Part shown: positions 22,553 to 33,900 of the stretch, in pieces
Layout of the letters: the number at the start of each line of letters is the position of its first letter
Numbering within the stretch: the first letter of the stretch is position 1
NCBI RefSeq assembly: GCF_008831285.2
Contig: NC_045145.1
Coordinates: 930,001 to 994,000, forward strand
Reading direction: 5' to 3'
Source: Nymphaea colorata
Lineage: Eukaryota > Streptophyta > Magnoliopsida > Nymphaeales > Nymphaeaceae
Length of the DNA: 64,000 nucleotides
The notes under the pieces: generated by a model
What the model was told of the DNA's origin: nothing
The model's database searches: none
Seen by the model: the letters and a program-made list of their open reading frames with translations, nothing else
Position numbers and translations under genes: made by a program

Positions 22553-22824
22553 TAAAAATTCTGCTCTTAGTCCTGTAGCACGACTGATCAAACAATCAAC
22601 GAACTGCTGCTGCCGCTAACGACTGAAGAAGAAACCACTTGTCATTGTGCTGGTCGCCGGAAATTCTTCAGAAAACCAGCACGGCTTGTAAATTCAATAA
22701 CTTCACGTCCAGATCTCTAAAAATCATGAAACTTGGCTGAAAAATACCATACATGCTAGGGAACCCAATGGCACCAAGTTCAGTTTCTAATTACTCCCCA
22801 ATCTAAGTCAATCTGCAAAGAAAG

Positions 22825-23343
22825 TCATGCTGGGACCTCGGTTGTCAAGCTTGTCGCCCGTTCTTCAACCGTGCAGGAAACTTCCAGCAACAGGGGTCCA
22901 CTCAAAAAATCATGACTTTTCAACCGTAGCTCCAAAAAATTGGAAATTTTAGCTGGAGATACCTGAGAAGAGACACTTCCAACAAGCCTAAACTCAACCA
23001 ACTCTGATGACAGAGGTGACAGCGCCGGCCACTGGAATCCGGCATAGTTTCTGGTCTTCCAGAAACTGTAATACACTGGCTGCTGAATATGTAATTTTAC
23101 CTTTGCTATGCCAAATGAACTCCGTTTCTGACGAAATTTGGACAGAATGTGTTCAAAATATTTACAAACAGGTGGGTAGGGAGCTCGCTCACAGATCACT
23201 AGAAACTTGCCTGATTTACTTGTTTGATTGGTCCGAACTGTTCTCACTTTTCTTGAGATGGCTGCTATTCTAACACAACCTGCTATGAAATCTGAGTGTA
23301 TACTTCCTAAACTCAACAAAAATCTGACATAATCAGCTGCCAA
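22825..23343 (-). other. 172-codon open stretch in the Ty3 leader
   Basis: Uninterrupted minus-strand frame between primer site and gag (starts MAADYVRFLLSL). It matches no Gag or Pol domain. It is the longest unbroken frame outside RT in this decayed element, which could be chance or a lineage-specific leader ORF. Low confidence in coding. Confidence 0.25.
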
Positions 23344-23406
23344 ATTAAAAAATCCTCTGCTACAATCTGAAAACCCAACTGAAATCTACCACTGGCTGCC
23401 GCAAGT

Positions 23407-23420
23407 GAGCTCTGATACCA
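23407..23420 (-). promoter_or_regulatory. Primer-binding site for initiator tRNA-Met
   Basis: Minus strand reads TGGTATCAGAGCTC two bases after the LTR end (...CCCACCA, GT). The first twelve bases match the 3' end of plant initiator methionine tRNA, the common plant LTR-retrotransposon primer. This fixes the element's orientation and the inner LTR border. Confidence 0.92.
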
Positions 23421-23932
23421 ACTGGTGGGAACCTAGACCCGGCTAGCGATTTCTATGCTCGAGAATAGATCCCAAGTCCAGAATCAACTTGCGGGAGCCT
23501 AAAGTCCAAACTTAAGCAAATTATATTTACAAATTATATCCCCACCGGACAGCAACCATGGCTTAATAGTACCCTAGCTAAAAGATACAAGTGTGTTTTC
23601 CCAGACCCATGGTTTAAATCCTACTTCAACTGTAAGGGGATCAAGGCTCATACAAACGTGAGCGATACAAATTTAACTCTCACAACTCACTCAATATTCA
23701 TTCACAAAACATTCATTCAATCCCTATAATGGCCAAACCATGCCCTTTCCCTTTGGTCGTCTAGCTACCCGCAGCCGTATCCGTGACAAGGTGCCTTGCA
23801 GGGACTACCGACAGTAGCAATTGGCTAGAGCTTGGTTTAGAAAAGAATTACACCCGTAACCCCGATCTATAGGTTGTTGAGAAGTTACCTAGCTGTTGAG
23901 AGATCGACTTAAACAGCAATAGACCTGAGAGT

Positions 23933-23988
23933 AAACCAGTGGCAAAGCCACTCCGAGAGAAAACCAGTGGCAAAGCCACTCTCGGATA
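23933..23988 (+). repeat. 28-bp tandem duplication private to the 5' LTR
   Basis: AAACCAGTGGCAAAGCCACTC occurs twice, starting at 23,933 and 23,961. The other LTR has a single copy (near 16,038), so it arose after insertion or during the last replication. Confidence 0.85.
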
Positions 23989-26151
23989 TCTCAGCAAGGA
24001 GGTGGAACGAAGGCTAGGCCCACCTGGCCTAGGACGGCTTGTGGACAGGTGGAAGCTGGCCGAGAGAGATGGAGTGTCCTGGCAATGGAAGGGGACGGCA
24101 CTAGGGCTGCTGGCTACACCTGATGGATGGAGTGTGGTTGCTGCAGGCCTTGGACGGCCAAGAGAGAGCAACGTGATGGACGAGTGCTCGGATGGAGGCA
24201 GGGGCTCGGTCAGCCTGGCCGAGGTTGCCTTGGTGCTTATGACTATCTTCGGTGGAAGGGTATCCGATGAAGTGGAGGTGGTGAACTGAGATGCACACGA
24301 CCAATCCTTGGAGAGGGAAGCCAACTAGTTAGACTCCAAGGGGACATGCCAACATGGAGGTGAACTTGGTATAGGTTTTGGTTGGCTCGGCTTAGGTGAA
24401 GCGGGTTAGGTCTAGTTGGAAGTGGTTCAGTAGTGGAGTGGGCTTGGTCTAGACGTGAGATGGAGGTTAATTGCTAAGAGGGTCTGTTATGACTTAGAGA
24501 TAGGCGCAGGGTTGTGCGAGAGAGGGTGGAGAGTTACACGGGAGAAGATGACACTAATGATTAGGATCAGTTAGGCTAAGGGGTTTAAGTCAAGGGACAT
24601 GCATGGGGAGTGGTTCACTAATGATGGGTGAAGGCTAGTAATGTTAAAGAGGAGGAGTTAGCATTAGGTGGAGGTTGATTAAGGCTTGTGTGAAGTGAAA
24701 AGGGTCGGTTATGAGTGGTGAAGAGGGTAAGAGGTTTGAGATGGGTCTCCCTAGATAAGGAAATTGAATACGTACCTTAAATCCTCAATGATGGCTGATG
24801 ATGCTGCGAGTGGAGGTGAACGGCTGAGGCGACACTCGGAGGAGGGATTTGTAACTCTCGTCTTTTAAGACGGGAAGCTCAAGGGGAGGCTGCTAACGGT
24901 TGCAGCCTGCACCCTCTCCTTAACTCAATTTAGTGCCCCCTTGACGGGAATACCATTGCCAATTAATTCGAACTCTGATAATGAATCAAACTGACCATGG
25001 GCAAATCAGGAATCCACTGAAATGATCACGCTGGACCTAAAACTGTTCGGAAAAGCAACAACGATTGGGTACTCCGGCGGAAGCACACAGATTTCCGACT
25101 GGGAGCGAGTTCTTTGCGATGGCTGGTTGGATTCACCTGCAACTTGGTGGGATGTTGCTAAGATCTGGGTGATCATGCTGGGGTGAATGAGAGAGTGAAA
25201 TTCACCCTTCGTTGCTTCAGATTTTGCCTGCAACTTCCGCCCAGGCACTGCTTTGTTTCCACCAAGCCGAGCGAGCGATGTGGTTGATTAAGGGTCGGCT
25301 CTTGGGGAAAATCCATCTCCTTTTCTAGACAACAATTCTCGATTTGATTCGGAGTGACTTGCTGCTGCCGAGGATAGAATTCTCAGGTTGATTCACCATC
25401 AATTCACAGAAATCCGACTGGCCTTCTACCAATGGATTCCGATGAACCTTCGGATTCTCACCTTGACAATCAGTCCGATAGACTAGGCTGTGATCTACCT
25501 TTCCTGCGTTTCTTACTCTGATTTTGACAGAGATTAAGAAGCTTACTAGGGCCAATCATAACCTATCTTAAGCTCTGCTTGAGGTGGAAGGAACCGGGAG
25601 TACCTTAATCTCTAGCAGCTGGAGTTGTTGCTTGCTTACTAGTCGACTAGAGCCACGAGTCGATTTCCATCAAGCCTTCCCAATATAGTTTTCCAGCCAC
25701 TAACTTCTTCCGGGGATGAAGAAGTTGCACCGTGAGAAGATGGCGATTCAGTTGGGGAATTTGTGCATAGGATGAAGACGCTCTAAGAGGATTTCCGGTA
25801 ACCTCAAAGGTCGTCTCCAAACCTGTTTTGCTTCAACCAGAGCCATGGGTTGGAGCCATGGGATTCCAGTCACCAGTGGTAAGACAATGAGATTAAGAGA
25901 GAGGCAAGAGCCAATTCACAGAAAAAACTCAACTTCTAATTCTTGATTGCATAATGAAAAAAGACTTACAAAAGAGTTTAAGTACTTGAAATAAAACCGG
26001 TTCTAACACATGAACCGAGACACTTGCTGAAATAAAGGACTCGACTATAAGCAAATACATGAAAGGGAAATCGAGACAAGATGTCTCGGATGTTCAGTGA
26101 GTTTGGCTTCTCTCTCGCGGGTTCAGCCATATAACCTGCCTAAGTTCAGCC

Positions 26152-26457
26152 TTAGGCTTGCCATGCGTGGACTGGTTCAGGACTAGACTCATGGTTCGAA
26201 ATCGCTATAATTGGATCTAGATCTAGTTCCCGTGCCTGCTCAGCCTTGAAGTCTTCAGCCCACTTCCTGCGCTCCGCTGATGATGCTCCACCCACACTGC
26301 CCGCTGCATGAACTTCAAGTTCTGCGTTAGCCTCCTTTAGCCCATCTACGCTTTCCATTACGCTGGCCGCAAACCTGGCCGAAGGCGCTTGGCTCTCTTG
26401 GCCTCGCTTGGCCGTCCTGGCCCTGGTCCTTGGCCTCCCTATAGGAAGGTCTGCATC
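26152..26457 (-). other. Open frame spanning the first 306 bases of the LTR
   Basis: From the second LTR base the minus strand is open for 101 codons: DADLPIGRPRTRAR at the start, MESVDGLKEANAELEVHAA in the middle, KAEQARELDLDP towards the end, stop at 26,152. The last ~49 codons are kept in frame in the other LTR despite about a dozen residue changes. Some Ty3 chromoviruses (CRM type) are known to extend pol into the 3' LTR; this is the likely explanation, so the frame would be the C-terminus of Pol in the 3' copy. It has no independent start requirement there. Confidence 0.5.
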
Positions 26458-26458
26458 A

Positions 26459-26463
26459 TTGCA
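26459..26463. repeat. Right target-site duplication of the Ty3 element
   Basis: TTGCA, matching 15,524-15,528. Confidence 0.88.
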
Positions 26464-27069
26464 CTTGCCACCATTTGTGGCCTACAGGCGTAACACCTAG
26501 AACATGAGACTCAAACCTAGATTTTTTGAGTGTAAACCACCTTGCTACCTGGTTAAATTACGCCCCTTGAAGCATTTATTGCACAGTCGAACGCTTGTGA
26601 AAGCTATGTAACACCACCACAAGTGCGACAAAAGCTTGTGCACTTTAATTTCATATGTTCTTTGAAGGTTGTCAAAACGCCTTCCCCTGTGTTTGAATGG
26701 CAAGAGTATGTCTAAGACAAAAGGTCCGAGTCACGCCTTCTTCTCCATCACTCAAACATATAGCTTGACATATTTAACAGATTGGGCCTTCTCCGAATGA
26801 ATAATTTTCTAAAGGGACTGGAGACTTGAAATGAAGTATGGGAAACAAGCAGCGACACATTCAAAATCATGCTGGTTAAGAGAAACAAATAATTTTCTCC
26901 GGATCAGGATTCACCTGTATTGATCATTCTGATTATTATGTCCCCATTGACCGGTGACGTCGCAAGCTTTGCCCCCAGCTCACCGAACACAACTTGCAAG
27001 AAGTCTCATGAACATGTTGTATGAGGTCTAAGAACTGGATGAAGGAAAACCAATAGGATTATGGGATAT
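26464..27069 (-). other. Subtilase intronic sequence, right of the Ty3 insertion
   Basis: Sequence between propeptide exon 3 and the element. No DTG exon was recognised. Together with 14,660-15,523 it would form one intron region of roughly 1.5 kb before insertion. Confidence 0.5.
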
Positions 27070-27250
27070 TCTGCCAAACATGAAATAGTGTGTCAGGTTA
27101 TCTTCAGTTACAGATTCTGGAAATCCCCTGAGGACCAAGGAAAATAATTTACTGGACAATGTGTCCGCCTCTTTCGTTGTGAGCATGGTAGCAAATCCTC
27201 TTAGGCAGTGCGTATACACATGAATTAATGACACCCACGCACTGCTCTCA
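27070..27250 (-). pseudogene. Subtilase exon 3 (propeptide, C-terminal part)
   Basis: After a ttgtacAG acceptor the minus strand reads ESSAWVSLIHVYTHCLRGFATML, with TTKEADTLS following (family pattern SLxHSYKHGFxGFAAMLTxxEAxxLS). This is the I9 inhibitor propeptide that assists folding and is cleaved off. The expected HTTRSWDFLG segment is not clear; the frame stays open to 27,028 with unrelated residues, so the exon's 3' end is uncertain. Confidence 0.8.
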
Positions 27251-27307
27251 CTGTACAATAAAATCATAGATTAAGTGATTCCTTTCTCGAGTTAATGAAA
27301 CAATTAC

Positions 27308-27429
27308 AAGAGACTTTCTTGCCATGGAATAACGGATGACAATAACTTCAAGTGGTTTGCTTCCTCATAATTTTCTCCTTCAACTTCGTTGCTGCTACTC
27401 AACGTACTTCCCATGTATACAACATGTGC
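27308..27429 (-). pseudogene. Subtilase exon 2 (propeptide, N-terminal part)
   Basis: After a tagatAG acceptor the minus strand reads AHVVYMGSTLSSSNEVEG, followed by EEANHLKLLSSVIPWQES. It matches the start of the plant subtilase I9 propeptide (Y-x-V-Y-MG ... H..LL.SV). A GTAATT donor at 27,307 lets it continue into exon 3 in phase. The frame is intact. Confidence 0.8.
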
Positions 27430-27749
27430 CTATCTAGGAGATACACCCAATAAGCTAAGGGTTGGATACCAAAATGCCTACAATTTCTTTGGAAAATAAA
27501 AATAGAACGTAGGAAAAAAGCAATCTAATTCTCAGTAAACTCTTAAATTCATGGAAAAACTGGACTCAAAATTCATTTGGTTTTGGAAATGGTCAATTAC
27601 GCACAACAATTCTATGAAATCTAATTCGATGGTCTTTTATCACAAGAACTTTATCAATATAATTCTCATTATTAACAGATAGTAACAACTAAGAAGAGGT
27701 CAATAAATTTTAACTACTAATCATGGACTATCAGATCAAGTATACCTAC

Positions 27750-27830
27750 CTTTGGCACTTTACTTGAAGACCCATGGAGAAGGACAGAAGCAGAGACCAG
27801 GAAGAAGAGGAACGGCCTGGTTTTTTCCAT
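27750..27830 (-). pseudogene. Subtilase exon 1 (signal peptide)
   Basis: ATG at 27,830-27,828 starts a 27-codon exon: MEKTRPFLFFLVSASVLLHG is a textbook signal peptide (basic start, hydrophobic core), then SSSKVPK before a GTAGGT donor. Joining to exon 2 keeps the frame (K-AHVVYMG). Upstream in-frame ATGs (27,908, 27,890) would put a charged tail before the signal and are disfavoured. The whole gene (exons 1-5) encodes a secreted plant subtilisin-like protease of the S8 family, now split by the Ty3 element, frameshifted in exon 5 and lacking its Ser exons. Confidence 0.8.
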
Positions 27831-29053
27831 GTGCGACGTCGAGATTAATGGTGTTCTTCCTCCTCTGGAGGCCTTATTTGTAGCCATGATCATGTGGGAA
27901 AAGGCCAAAACGAATTTCTGTGAGCTGTATGGAATAGAACCTTGCTGTGGCCAAGTTAGAAAATTTGACTTATCAATGCTTTAGTCCTAGGGATCTTTTT
28001 TTTTTCTTTACTTTATTTCTTTATTTTTTTCCGCGTTTTATTTTTCAGGAGGATTAAGACAGTGGGCAGATATATTATTCCAACAAAGCATGCCTTGTCT
28101 TCCTTTTCTTCCCCATATATATGAAAGACTTACTTGACATTATGCCACGATCTTCAACCGGCTTGAACCATTGTGTTGCACACACACACACACATAGGAC
28201 CTAAACTGGTTGACACTGAAATAATCAGGTTGTTACTGTTGTTGTTTTCACAGATATTGACCCATTAGGCAACAGATAGCTAAGAGAATAAAATGAATGG
28301 CAGTGTGTTTGATAATAGGAACATTGTGTGCTTGTAAGATGTATTTCAAAACCTTTACATTATCGTTTCAAAACACAATGTGTAATCATGTCTAACGTCT
28401 AATTGTTGACATTATGTTATGTTAACTTTTACGTCATGTATTTTGAAAACGTAACCCAACAATACACAAAGTATTATTCTTATCAAATGCTCACTGCAAT
28501 AATCTTGTATTGGTAACGAGGAGGAAATGTTGCAACAAGATAATAAAAGAATGTATTTTTTTACTTAATTTATTGTGGCCGATCCAAGACCAACAGTGTA
28601 TGAGATTACCGCATTGAGAAGAGAAAAAAAAAAGTCAAACTCCTCTGAGCCCTACTTCCCCACTTTTTCATTTTACCATCGCCGCATGAATTCTATTAGT
28701 GATGAGCCATTGTACTTCAAGACCTTCAAGTTGAAGGATGATGAGTCAACATGAAGGCATGTGTTCCTCACAAGACATTCACAGAGAGTTATTTAACCTA
28801 AAGTGGAAGAAAAAATAACAAAAGGAAGAAAAAAAGAAGTTTGGGCTTCATGCATCCAACTGTTTGATGCCTCTGAAGTTGCCACAAAAACCAAAGAAAG
28901 CATCTTCCATTGGGGAAAATTGAATTTAATCAAAAGAATATTCACATTGAGCAGCAACTCTTTTGTTTAGGACAAGCAACATGTTTTTCCAATTTAAAGA
29001 AGAAGAGGGAAAAAATAATCAAACCTGTTTCTACTGTATTGAAAGAAGAGACT
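27831..29053. other. Upstream of the subtilase; no further gene recognised
   Basis: A minus-strand TATA-like CATATATATGG lies near 28,113-28,123, about 285 bases before the ATG, so it is only a possible promoter element. A (CA)8 run is at 28,176-28,192. A plus-strand open stretch at 28,963-29,148 has no recognised motif. Confidence 0.35.
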
Positions 29054-29335
29054 TTAAGTGCAGCTTCCTGAAATCAGGGTGGGAAGAGGAGATTTGGGTG
29101 ACAAGCAAGTACAAATATTCATCGAAGATGAGGAAGACTGAAATCTAGACCTTTTCCTTCTTTTGGCTTTGCCCTGGTCCTTTGGTGCCGTCACATGCTT
29201 TAAGCCCTCCTGGCCCTGGTTCTTCATTGCATGTAGAAAGTGTTTGATTCCCATTTTCAGAATGTTGAAAGCAAGAACACCTTGTTCGTGCATGTTTTGA
29301 AAGACATAAGGATAAACGTTGCCATTTAAAACCAC
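29054..29335 (-). other. Coding-like minus-strand stretch, unidentified
   Basis: 93-codon frame with protein-like composition: EQGVLAFNILKMGIKHFLHA, then a basic, possibly nuclear-localising KAKRRKRSRF. No family is recognised. It lies downstream of, and on the same strand as, the exon-like pieces at 30.3-31.0 kb and could belong to the same gene. Confidence 0.3.
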
Positions 29336-30329
29336 ATTTTAAAAAATTCTGGTAAATAAAGTGAATGAGGTTTTCAAACTTTTTAGAACAGCTTTATAAA
29401 TATAAAGAAAACAATATAAGGTAATGAAAAAGGTGTGAAGTTTTAGAATTAATTGGATTTTACAAAAATAGAATAGTGTAAAATAACATTGCTATTGAAT
29501 ATTATAGTACAACAATTACTGCCTTGTTCATAATAGATAAAAATAGCATTTTTTTCCTCAAAAGAAGAAACCACATCTTCTATTTCAGGGAAATCTTACA
29601 TGCAATGACATTTTATATTTTACTAAATGACAAGACAATGGCCCCTGTGGCTCAACTTTCTAGCACTTCCACTGATTTGCATATGAGAGAAAAAGACAAA
29701 CCTGGTCGCTGTTTCCAATTTACATCTTCAAATGTACTCTCATAGAACCTCACAGGTGTTCTTGTGGGGCTAGTTGCCAAATAATATTTTCAGTAACCAC
29801 TCAATGAGTGGACAAATGGCAAGCCCTCAACCCAATAGCTAACACTCTAAAGAACTAGAAACAACATCGTCATTCCATGTGGCTAAGTTGGAAACCAGCA
29901 CTTCCAATAAACAGCAGTTGAATAACTTTAATTTTTAAAAGTATGTCAAGAATACATAGCAGAAATATATGAAGAATGCCAAATTCAAATATCTGCAATA
30001 AAAAAAGAAAAGAAAAGAGATGAACCCAGTACGTGTGTCATCACAAATTGAGCTTTATACCTAAACAAGTTTAATTATACAAACTCAGATGCAAATCCCT
30101 ATCTAAAGTTTTACAAATAATCTACTAATCCTGAAAAGCAACATAATATTATAATTCAGTATACAACAGCAACTAACCAAATCTAAACAACAAAAGAATG
30201 TGCATAGACAATCACTCGCACACACAAGATGCAGTCGATCCTCATCCAACTCCAAGGCCACGAGGCAATTCAGCAACATGCAAAGATCGTTTGAGCAAGT
30301 GTCTCATCAAGAACAAAAATGTGACTCAC
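29336..30329. other. No gene recognised
   Basis: AT-rich; if the flanking minus-strand exons are one gene this is intron. Confidence 0.3.
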
Positions 30330-30520
30330 CTTCGACCATGTCGTGGCACTGCAGCAGCACATGAGCATCGTGCTTCTGCCACTTGCTGATCGCCTGATCT
30401 TCCCAAACCCTATTGCCACTCCAAATCATGAAGACAACTCCACTGGCCAGAGCTGGCGTCATCTTGCCAGAGAATGGGGCAAACACTTGGACGAGACCAT
30501 CTGAATTCCAAGAAGTCGCA
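30330..30520 (-). CDS. Exon of an unidentified minus-strand gene
   Basis: 191-base block bounded by a tttgtAG acceptor (30,522-30,521) and a GAAG/GTGAGT donor (30,329-30,324). In one frame it is open throughout and protein-like: SWNSDGLVQVFAPFSGKM, ALASGVVFMIWSGNRVWED and ISKWQKHDAHVLLQCHDMVE. I do not recognise the family. GC content is above the flanks. Splice signals and composition support a true exon more than chance. Confidence 0.5.
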
Positions 30521-30714
30521 CTACAAATATTCTATGGACTTGCTTAAGAAGTCACTAAAATAGACGAAAAAGAAAGCTGACCAATTTAAGCAACTAAAGA
30601 ATAAATGGCCATCAGAAGGATGAGCAAGCATAAAGAGAAACCAAAGATTTGCACAAAATAGTAAGTCGAAAATCTTTTTCCACTTCATTTGAAATGTAAA
30701 CACTTCAAATTGCA

Positions 30715-30985
30715 AATGAGGATCATAAAACTCCACGGTCCAATGCAGCCACCGATGTTTCATCTTTGAAGGCTCGTTGAATACGTATCACTTCAGATGG
30801 ATGACCAGAGTGAGGCACTGCTTGTTCTCTCCTTCCATATTTTTCTGTCTGCAACATAGTACTCAAAATGCAGTTAAATATCAGGCACCTCAATCTTCAA
30901 AATTGCCAATTCGCTTGGAGTCCAAGATTTGCTAGCAGTCCAAGATGCTGATAATGCTGACACAAGGTGTTGAATTGTCAATCCT
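30715..30985 (-). CDS. Probable upstream exons of the same unidentified gene
   Basis: Two coding-like pieces: 30,985-30,885 reads QHLVSALSASWTASKSWTP and SELAILKIE before a possible GTGCCT donor. 30,848 onward, after a gttgcAG acceptor, reads TEKYGRREQAVPHSGHP and SEVIRIQRAFKDETSVAALD before running to a stop near 30,720. The junction ILKIE-TEKYG is in phase. No domain recognised; exon ends are uncertain. Confidence 0.4.
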
Positions 30986-33900
30986 ATTGATTGTTCAACT
31001 ATTTGCAGAAAATAATATTACATCCTAATAAAAAATTCTCTTCGACATGCATGCTTGAAACCAGATATGAAAGGGGTGACAACATCATCACACAATCGAA
31101 GTCTCACCAGACCTCCACACACCTTTGCTTCACCACCATGCATGCATGGATGCATGGTTTTCTGCATGATATCATCATCATGTCACACAAATACTGATTA
31201 ATGGCTCATGTTGTCTTGTAGATGAACTTTCAACTTCAAAAATGGCACTATACATTGATGCATAGGAAGAGGTGATAAAAATGCCATTAATCCCTTTCTT
31301 CACAACCCCCTTCAATTGGATACCAATTTTAATGAGAAAATACAATTCATGCAGAATCAGGGATGAAATCTTTAGAGATAATCCTATTGCCTCCTTGTTC
31401 TACTGCACCATCAATAATTATGAAGACAGGTAGAGTCTCCTCCACAAAAAAAGCGTACTCAAGTGTCCCAGGCACTCAAAAGAGAAAGGGGCTAGCCTTT
31501 TCAATAAATAAGGGGCTTGAAGTGAGAAAGAAAACAAAGTGCAGATACCGATGTAGAGGGAGTAGCAGCAAATATAGATGACTATGCAACACCAGTGTAC
31601 ACATGCACCCTTATATACCTAGGTATAGCCATGATGCGCAACTAACATACATGCATTTAAATAGAATCACAAGCTCAATGAAGACAACACCACAATTAAC
31701 GATCAAACTGCAACTACTTTAACTAGGACTCAAACAAGCATGGCATTCTGAACCACGAGCACTACTCTAAACCACGTCCCCACTATACTAAACTACAACT
31801 AAGAAGGCAAGAAGAAATTCCAATTTGAAATCAAACTTTCACGCATCTCGAACTAGATCAAAACATCAAGAAAAATCAATTTAAAATGTGTTCTCACAAG
31901 AAAAAACATAAATTTCATAACGACAACCAAATGGATTCATGTTGGACTAAGAGAAACTTGAATGGCTGTACAGAAAATGATGAAGGATATGCACAAGGGA
32001 TATTCAAGCCCTTCTCTCCCTCCCTCTCTCTCCCTCTCATGTATAGGCCGCAACTTAATCTCTCTCTCTTGTATATGTAAGCCGATGTTAAATATGCCAA
32101 CATATATAACAGTCAAGAAGAATACTTTTGTGTATATGGACAAGGTAGTGTGTTAAGTTCTAAACTATTTCATTGCATTTATGAAGTGCCCGCGCATTTC
32201 ATTTTGTTGCTTCGCTATTAGTTTGAGCCTTCCCCAACTTCTACGATAATATAAGCAATTGTGTGACTGGCGTCCCTTGGATTGGATTCTTCTAGAGATA
32301 AGTTGGATAAGGAAATATGTATGCGGAAATTTACATGTGAAGGAGCCAATGGGGAGTTTTGTGGTTGCTCCTCCCTTTTAAAAATGAACAATGAGTCCCT
32401 TGTTACAATCTGAAGCTTTTTCTTTTATTGCCTCTTATAGTCACTTTCGTCGTAAAATTAATTGATTTTCTACAGATCAAGTACTTCCCTGTGTCGTGCT
32501 TCACTTTCTCCTTCTTAATTTATTTTTATTTTTTTTTAAACATTTCAACTAGAGATTGGCCCAGGTAAGTTCATTTATGTATTATGCTTGGATTTATGTT
32601 GATGCTAGCTTCTAACAAGTTTAACATGACAGGCTAATGTTGAATTGAGATGGATATTTTCTTTAAATGAAGTTTCTGAATAATAAGTGAATGTGAATGT
32701 TTTATTTTAGTGTTTATTTTAGTGCACTCGCATTTAGACAACACTTTTTCCCATGTATTTTACTCCCTTTCACATTTCCTGTCTGATAAGCTAAAAAGAA
32801 GAAATTGATTTTTCTGTCTCATTTCCTGAGTTTTCCATATCATATTTCATTACGACTGCTTCATGACATTAAGTGAATGGAATATATAAATAAAATGAGA
32901 TTTTTCACTGGGAGTTCAAAGATTCATATAATGATCCTGAATGAAAGAGGAAAAAAAATAAAAACATGCATAAACTGGATCACCATTTATTTAATTCATG
33001 GGATTATGCTTACTTGATCATCCATAACATTTACATAACATGAAAATCTGGAGTTATTTCCTTTCAAATGTTATTTCTTTGTATTTTTGCTATTAAGATG
33101 CTCAAGCTTGGGCCTTCAATGCCAATGGTCACCTATTCTCAAGTTGGTTGCTAAATACTTTTATCTGTTTAATTATATGTGGGACTGCCTATTTTACTTC
33201 TTAGTATTTACTTCAAATTGTATGTTTCTTTAGGTTTTATTCTCATATCTTCTCCTACTCCAAATATTGCTTAGCTTTTTTATATAATTCTGATTATCTT
33301 GCATTTTCAGTTAGGACTTATTGCCTAATTTTGCTGATGGCTGATCAAATTTGTCATGAGAAAGAAATTACTATTTTTGCATTGGTAAAGAATTAACATA
33401 AATATCAAATGAGGCATTGAAATAGGACTACAAAAACTGAAAAGCCACCCTCTTTTATGGAGCATAGCAGCAAATTCGGATGAAAACCTTGGTGCAGCTG
33501 AAGAGGGCCTATTTGATCTTGTCTTGTAACAGTTTTGCTGCCCATTTACCACTGCCATGGAGGGTATGTTCCAAATAGTCTATAACATGTTTGAAGCTCA
33601 TAGTTATGATGTTATAAATCAACTGCATAATTTTTGTAACGTCCATTGGGTTTGATCTGCACATATTAAGTGGTATACCTTTTTTTTCCTGCTTAGTTGT
33701 ATAAGCTCATATGTAGGGGAAATATACACTACTAATTGGTTGATAATGACCCATGAGTATCTAAACTTCTAAAGTGTTGGCAAGAACTTTGTTATGAAAC
33801 TATTCTTAAGTCCTTCTAAAATGCAAACATGTGGAGTGCATATAAACTATTTAATGAGCCAATAAATGACAACAGCATTCTTTTATTATTTGAAGGAACT

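Larger units (their letters stand above)
15529..26458 (-). mobile_element. Ty3/gypsy LTR retrotransposon inserted in a subtilase gene
   Basis: 10.93-kb element read on the minus strand: 5' LTR (23,423-26,458), tRNA primer site, gag, protease, reverse transcriptase, RNase H, integrase, 3' LTR (15,529-18,431). TTGCA target duplications flank it. The order PR-RT-RH-IN defines Ty3/gypsy. The zinc-knuckle form [14 protein letters not shown] and the iMet primer site fit chromoviruses, but the integrase C-terminus where a chromodomain would lie is deleted, so the lineage is inferred. Nonsense and frameshift changes in gag and pol make it non-autonomous. The LTRs differ by about nine bases in their first 120, so insertion is not recent. 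Confidence 0.93.
23423..26458 (-). repeat. 5' LTR, complete
   Basis: 3,036 bp, beginning TGATGCAGACC on the minus strand and ending GGTTCCCACCA, with TG...CA ends. It abuts the primer site on one side and the target duplication on the other. It contains a 101-codon frame from its first bases and a private 28-bp duplication. Confidence 0.92.

Noticed and set aside
23848-24324. 158-codon minus-strand and 116-codon plus-strand frames in the 5' LTR
   Set aside because: The corresponding frames are broken or different in the other LTR, and the codons are Ser/Pro/Leu-rich from GC-rich sequence, so coding is unlikely.
28176-28192. (CA)n run as a regulatory element
   Set aside because: An ordinary microsatellite with no supporting context.
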